Positions 58,170-64,000 of a DNA stretch of 64,000 nucleotides are shown here, piece by piece. The number at the start of each line of letters is the position of its first letter. Position 1 is the first letter of the stretch. The position numbers and the translations under genes are program-made. The stretch comes from Neoarius graeffei (lineage: Eukaryota; Chordata; Actinopteri; Siluriformes; Ariidae): positions 68,725,871 through 68,789,870 of the forward strand of contig NC_083579.1 of assembly GCF_027579695.1 (NCBI RefSeq), given 5' to 3'. A model generated the notes under the pieces. That model searched no databases. It saw only the letters and a program-made list of their open reading frames with translations, and had not been told where the DNA came from.

Positions 58170-59637
58170 GGGGGCCAAGCAGCGAAGCTGCGAAGGCACC
58201 CATAGTGATTCTATTGTTTCTTCTTATTATTATTCAGTCCACTTCCGCCTCTGCAAGTCTATGGCAGCCCATAGAACCGTCTGGTAAAAAGTTGTGAAAT
58301 TTTGCACACTGATTCTAGACAGTCTCAACATTACTCTCAGCAAATTTCAGGCCTCTACCTCAAACCCTCTAGCGCCACCAACAGCTCAAATTCGCAGGTA
58401 CATTTCTGCTTGTAACTTTTGAACCGTTGGTCCGATTTTCAAAAACTTGGTATCCCTGGAATCCTTGGGCCAAGACGAATCCAACGCACCCTATGACGTC
58501 ATTTTCCGCCCATATAGTTTTCCCGCCATTTTGAATTTTGTGAAAATCAATTAAAATGCTTCAACTCCCTCAATTTTTGACCAATTTCTCCCAAACTTGG
58601 AAGATAGCATAATTGGACCAACCTGCACAAAAGTTATACCCAGTGTTTTGAATTTCAAAAGCGTTTGGCCGTGGCAGCCAATCAAATTTGGCTGCACAGA
58701 TGCAAAACAGGAAGTGCACTCATATCTCGGCGGCCCTTTGGGCTATCTTGACAAAACTTGGTGGGCTTATGCCCCACCCATCCACAAAGGCCCCCCAAAA
58801 ATTTGGAACATATTGGCAGCTAGGGGGCGCTATAACTAGGAAAAATGTCTTTTGGCTCATATCTCATGATGCGTTTTGGGTAGAAACAAAATTCAACTAT
58901 CTCTGGAATGCATGGTTCAAGCAGAATCCATCGCACCATATCACGTCATATTCTGCCTTGAGGATTTTCCGACATTTTGAATTTTGTTAAAATCAATGAA
59001 ATTCTATGGCAACCCATAGAACCATCTGACGAGAGGTTGAGAAATTTGGCACACTGATTCTAGGCTGCCTCAAGGTTCTTGTCAGCAAATTTCAGCTCAC
59101 CACCTCAAACTCTCTAGCGCCACAAACAGGTCAAAGTTGGAAGTACATTTCTGCTTGTTACTTTTGAATCGTATGGCTGATTGTCAAAATCTTAGTATCG
59201 CTGGAATCCATCGGTCAAACCGAATCCAACGCACCCTATGTCGTCATATTGCACCTGGTAGATTTTCCGCCATTTTTAATTTTGTTAAAATCATTTAAAT
59301 TGCTACTCCTCCCTCAATTTTTGACCAAATTTGCCCAGACTAGGTTGATACCATCATTGGACCAAGCCGCACAAAATTTATCCTCAGTGTTTTGAAATTT
59401 TAAAACTGTTTGGCCGCAGCAGCCAATGAAATGCAGCTGCGAAGACGTCAAACAGGAAGTGAGCTCATATCTCGGCAGCCCTTTGATGTTTCTTAACCAA
59501 TCTTGTTGGGATTATGCCACACCCCTCCCCAAGGGCCCCTACCAAATTTGGTGCACATTGGCCATAGGGGGCGCTATAACTATACAAAATATGTTTTGGC
59601 TCATATGTCATTGAGCTCATATCTCAGCAGTATTTTA

Positions 59638-59695
<58 letters not shown>

Positions 59696-59915
59696 TGTAC
59701 ACTTGAAGTAATTTCAGCCATCACAGTCAATCGAATTTGATGGTGAAGCCGCTGAACAGCAAATTGTCTTGTATCTCAGTCAAACGATGGTATAGTGACA
59801 TGAAACTTCTTGTGGGTGCTCGTGACCATCTGTCTGGCCCAAATGCATTCTGCGAGCCTGACGAGTAGGCTCATAGACTGCTTGGCCCCCACATTGCTGC
59901 TTGCAGCTATATTTA
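58170..59915 (+). mobile_element. Complete short element (two units)
   Basis: One head, short (TTA)n, body from 58235, CTCF-like motifs at 58814 and 59558, and tail. A (CA)n tract lies at 59640-59692. At 1,746 bp it is one of the two uninterrupted copies. Confidence 0.88.
59640..59692. repeat. (CA)n microsatellite
   Basis: Uninterrupted CA repeat within the 3' part of the element at 58170-59915. Confidence 0.97.
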
Positions 59916-59966
59916 GGGGCCAAGCAGCGAAGCTGGCGAAGGCCCCTAATGAGTTTGTCGGTTTTC

Positions 59967-59997
<31 letters not shown>

Positions 59998-61635
59998 ACT
60001 TTCTTCTCCTATGGGATGTCAATGGCAGCCCATAGAACCACACATAGGAAAATGCTCAAATTTGGCACACACATTCTAGACAGTCTCAGCATTCCCCACA
60101 ACAATTTTTAGGTCCCCACCCCCAACCCTCTAGCGCCACCAGCAGGTCAAAGTTGCAGGTACATTTCTGCTTGTAACTTTTGAACCATTGGTCCGATTTT
60201 CAAAAACTTGGTATCCCTGGAATCCTTGGGTCAAGACGAATCCAAAGCACCCCATGACGTCATTTTCCGCCCATATAGTTTTCCCGCCATTTTGAATTTT
60301 GTGAAAATCAATTAAAATGCTTCTCCTCCCTCAATTTTGGACCAATTTCTCCCAAACTTGGTAGATGGCAACTTTGGACTAAGCTCCACAAGAAACTTAC
60401 CCGGTTTTTAGAATTTCATAAGCGTTTGGCCGTGGCAGCCAATCAAAATTGGAGGCGCAGACGCCAAACAGGAAGTGTGCTCATATTTCGGCTGCCCTTT
60501 GGCGTATCTTAACGAAACTTGGTGGGTTTATGCCCCACCCCTCCATGAAGGACCCCAAAGAATTTGGAACAAATTGGCTGCTAGGGGGCGCTATAACTAG
60601 GAAAAATGTCTTTTGGCTCATATCTCATGATGCGTTTTGGCTAGAAACAAAATTCCACTGCCTATGGAATCCTTGGGTCAAGACGAATCTATCGCACCCT
60701 ATGACGTCATATTCTGCCTTGAGGATTTTCCGCCATTTTGAATTTTGTTAAAATCAATGAAATTCTATGGAAACCCATAGAACCGTCTGACAACAGGTTT
60801 TCAAATTTGGCACACTGATTCTAGGCTGGCTCAAGGTTCTTGTCAGCAAATTTCAACTCACCACCTCAAACTCTCTAGCGCCAACAACAGGCCAAAGTTG
60901 CATGTACATTTCTGCTTGTTACTTTTGAATCGTATGTCTGATCGTCAAAATCTGTGTATCGCTGGAATCCTTGGGTCAAAACGAATCCAACACATCCTAT
61001 GCCGTCATATTCCGCCTTGTATATTTTCCGCCATTTTGAATTATGTGAAAATCAATTAAAATGCTTCTCCTCCCTCAATTTTTGACCAATTCCTTCCAAA
61101 CTTGGTAGATGGCAACGTTGCACTAAGCTGCACAAAAAACTTACCCGGTTTTTCGAATTTCATAAGCGTTTGGCCGTGGCTGCCAATCAAACTTGGATGT
61201 GCAGACGCGAAACAGGACGTGTGCTCATATCTCGGCAGCCCTTTGATCTTTCTTAACCAAACTTGGTGGGATTATGCCCCACCCCTCCATAAGTGCCCAT
61301 ACCACATTTGGTGCACTTTGGCCATTAGGGGGCGCTATAACTTTCCAAAATGTGTTTTGGCTCATATATAATTGAGCTCATATCTCAGCAGTCTTTTAGC
61401 ACACACACACACACACACACCTAGTACACTTGAAGTAATTTCAGCCATCACAGTCAATCGAATTTGACGGTGAAGCCGTGCATGCCTCTAACCATCTGGT
61501 TGGAGGTACATTTCTGCTTGTAAACACTTCCTGTGCGTGCCTATGACCGTCTGCCTGGTCAGTTCTTTCTGTTGCCATGGCAACTTAGGCTGGGTCATCC
61601 TGCTTGGCCCCGCATTGCTGCTTGCAGCTATATTT
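59916..61635 (+). mobile_element. Complete short element, diverged subtype (two units)
   Basis: The head differs (GGGGCCAAGCAGCGAAGCTG, then GCGAAGGCCCC) and the body begins CAACTTTCTTC. CTCF-like motifs at 60575 and 61319. Short (CA)n at about 61401-61420. Confidence 0.87.
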
Positions 61636-61641
61636 ATTATT

Positions 61642-61822
61642 GGGGGCCAAGCAGCGAAGCTGCGAAGGCACCCATAGTGATTCTACTGTTTCTTATTATT
61701 GGGGGCCAAGCAGCGAAGCTGCGAAGGCACCCATAGTGATTCTACTGTTTCTTATTATTATTATTATTGGGGGCCAAGCAGCAAAGCTGCGAAGGCACCC
61801 ATAGTGATTCTATTGTTTCTTC

Positions 61823-61872
<50 letters not shown>

Positions 61873-64000
61873 TCCACTTCCGCCTCTGCAAGTCTATGGC
61901 AGCCCATAGAACCGTCTGGTAAAAAGTTGTGAAATTTGGCACACTGATTCTAGACAATCTCAACATTCCTCTCACCAAATTTCAGGCCTCTACCTCAAAC
62001 CCGTTAGCGCCACCAACAGGTCAAAGTCCCAGGTACATTTCTGCTTGTAACTTTTGAACCGTTGGTCTGATTTTCAAAAACTTGGTATCCCTGGAATCCT
62101 TGGGCCAAGACGAATCCAACGCACCCCATGACGTCATTTCCCGCCCATATATTTTTCCCGCCATTTTGAATTTTGTGAAAATCAATTAAAATGTTTCAAC
62201 TCCCTCAATTTTTTACCAATTTCTCCCAAACTTGGAAGATAGCATAATTGGACCAACCTGCACAAAAGTTATACCCGGTGATTTGAATTTCACAAGCGTT
62301 TGGCCGTGGCAGCCAATCAAACTTGGCTGCAAAGATGCGAAACAGGAAGTGTGCTCATTTCTCGGCCACCCTTTGGCGTATCTTAACGAAACTTGGTGGC
62401 TTTATGCAGCACCCCTCCCGAAAGGGCCCCAAAAAATTTGGAACAAATTGGCTGCTAGGGGGCGCTATAACTAGGAAAAATGTCTTTTGGGTCATATCTC
62501 ATGACTCGTTTTGGCTAGAAACAAAATTCCACTATGGCAGGAATCCTTGGCTCAAGACGAATCCATCGCACCCTATGACGTCATATTCTGCCTTGAGGAT
62601 TTTCCGCCATTTTGAATTTTGTTAAAATCAGTGAAATTCTATGGCAACGCATAGAACCGTTTGACTAGAGGTTTTTAAACTTGGCAAACTGATTCTAGGC
62701 TCCCTCAAGGATCTTGTCACCAAATTTCAACTCAGCACCTCAAACTCTCTAGCGCCACCAACAGGTCAAAGTTGCAAGTACACTTCTGCTTGTTACTTTT
62801 GAACCATACGACTGATCATCAAAATCTTAGTATCGCTGGAATACTTGGGTCACCACGAATCCAGGGGCCCTGTCTCGTCATATTCCACCCAGGAGATTTT
62901 CCGCCATTTTGAATTATGTGAAAATCAATTAAAATGCTTCTCCTCCCACAATTTTTGAAGAATTTCTCCCAAACTTGGTACATGGCAACTGGGGACTAAG
63001 CTGCACAAGAAACATACCCGGTTTTTAGAATTTCTTAAGCGTTTGGCCGTGGCAGCCAATCAAATTTGGCTGGCAGATGCAAGACAGGAAGTGTGCTCAT
63101 TTCTCGGCGAACCTTTGGCGTATCTTAACGAAACTTGGTGGCTTTATGCAACACCCCTCCCCAAAGGGCAGCAAAAAATTTGGAACAAATTGGCTGCTAG
63201 GGGGCGCTATAACTAGGAAAAATGTCTTTTGGCTCATATCTCATGATGCGTTTTGCCTAGAAACAAAATTCCACTATGTCAGGAATCCTTGGCTCAAGCC
63301 GAATCCACCGCACCCTATGACGTCATATTCTGCCTTGAGGATTTTCCACAATTTTGAATTTTGTTAAAATCAATGAAATTCTATGGCAATGCATAGAACC
63401 GTCTGACTAGAGGTTTTTAAACTTGGCCCACTGATTCTAGGCTGCCTCAAGGATCTTGTCACCAAATTTCAACTCAGCACCTCAAACTCTCTAGCGCCAC
63501 CAACAGGTCAAAATTGCAGGTACATTTCTGCTTGTTACTTTTGAACCATACGTCTGATCATCAAATTCTTAGTGTGGCTGGAATGCTTGGGTCAAAAGGA
63601 ATCCAATGGGCCCTGTCTCCTCATATTCCACCCAGTAGATTTTCCGCCATTTTGAATTATGTGAAAATCAATTAAAATGCTTCTCCTCCCTCAATTTTTG
63701 GAAAATTTCTCCCAATCGTGGTACATGGCAACTGGGGCCTAAGCTGCACAAGAAATATGCCCGGTTTTTAGAATTTCTTAAGCGTTTGGCCGTGGCAGCC
63801 AATCAAATTTGGCTGGCATATGCAAAACAGGAAGTTTGCTCATTTCTCGGCCACCCTTTGGCGTATCTTAACGAAACTGGGTGGCTTTATGCAGCACCCC
63901 TCCCCAAAGGGCAGCAAAAAATTTGGACCAAATTGGCTGCTAGGGGGCGCTATAACTAGGAAAAATGTCTTTAGGCTCATATCTCATGATGCGTTTTGGC
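61642..64000 (+). mobile_element. Three heads and array body 7 (at least three units), cut by window
   Basis: Heads at 61642, 61701 and 61769; body from 61870. CTCF-like motifs at 62449, 63191 and 63934. Matches body 4 at an offset of 6861. Confidence 0.88.

Larger units (their letters stand above)
46489..64000 (+). mobile_element. Nested array of a GGGGGCCAAGCAGC-ended, ~742-bp-unit element
   Basis: Heads (GGGGGCCAAGCAGC-(G/A)-AAGCTGCGAAGG, then TTTCTTATTATT) start at 46489, 46560, 46619, 46702, 52404, 52469, 58170, 59916, 61642, 61701 and 61769. Tails (CTGCTTGGCCCCCAC, ATTGCTGCTTGCAGCTATAT) end near 49963, 52395, 54979, 58169, 59915 and 61635. Bodies start CAGTCCACTTCCGCC (CAACTTTCTTC at 59996) and hold 4, 3, 3, 4, 2, 2 and at least 3 units. 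Head and tail share inverted GGGGGCCAAGCAGC and each contains a small hairpin (GCAGC-GAA-GCTGC; GCTGC-TT-GCAGC). No transposase, reverse transcriptase or recombinase is visible, so it is non-autonomous and of unknown class. Confidence 0.85.

Noticed and set aside
46489-64000. CRISPR-like regularly spaced repeats
   Set aside because: The units are ~742 bp with no short spacers, in vertebrate DNA rich in transposons; this is a tandem and nested element.

Overview
The window is teleost fish nuclear DNA. It has spliced genes with GT/AG introns, tRNA-headed SINEs of the fish Mermaid/V-SINE type, Tc1/mariner, hAT, Harbinger-like and Kolobok-like DNA elements, LINE fragments and long minisatellites. 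No bacterial or phage features are visible. The dense Tc1 and Mermaid load would suit an otophysan such as a catfish, but that is only a weak inference.

Three host genes are visible. (1) The first coding exon of a vasohibin, closest to VASH1, lies on the minus strand at 2136-2486 with a CpG-rich promoter near 2950-3200; its other exons lie left of the window. (2) A complete FCF1 (rRNA-processing PIN-domain protein) lies on the minus strand. Its eight coding exons run from an ATG at 32698 to a stop at 11914 and join in phase to 197 codons; nearly all of its 21 kb is transposon-filled intron. (3) A plus-strand gene starts head-to-head with FCF1 near 35.2 kb. Its coding exons at 36611-36758, 37373-37584 and probably 37789-37827 encode a signal-anchor followed by SAM-like helical segments; I could not name it. 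The presumed FCF1/gene-3 bidirectional promoter, with a TGACGTCA site and the FCF1 first exon, is tandemly repeated four times (32.5-35.2 kb).

Layout: 1-3.2 kb VASH1 5' end with repeats; 3.7-8.5 kb an ~86-bp minisatellite with a ~427-bp higher-order period, interrupted by two TTA-flanked Harbinger-like elements; 8.5-11.7 kb SINE and LINE fragments; 11.7-32.8 kb FCF1 with nested transposons in its introns; 32.4-35.2 kb duplicated promoter; 35.2-38 kb gene 3; 38-46.5 kb transposon remnants (LINE, hAT, Tc1, IS630-type DDE, Crypton-like).

From 46.49 kb to the end is the most unusual region. It is an ~17.5-kb array of a non-coding element with GGGGGCCAAGCAGC ends, built from ~742-bp repeats. The order of its heads and tails reads like nested parentheses: copies have inserted into the (TTA)n of earlier copies. 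Each ~742-bp unit carries a close match to the vertebrate CTCF core in a fixed orientation (21 copies), a second CTCF-like match on the other strand, CRE-like TGACGTCA and YY1-like CCGCCATTTTG. This is the best candidate for an undescribed system: a self-nesting element that may build an array of architectural-protein binding sites.
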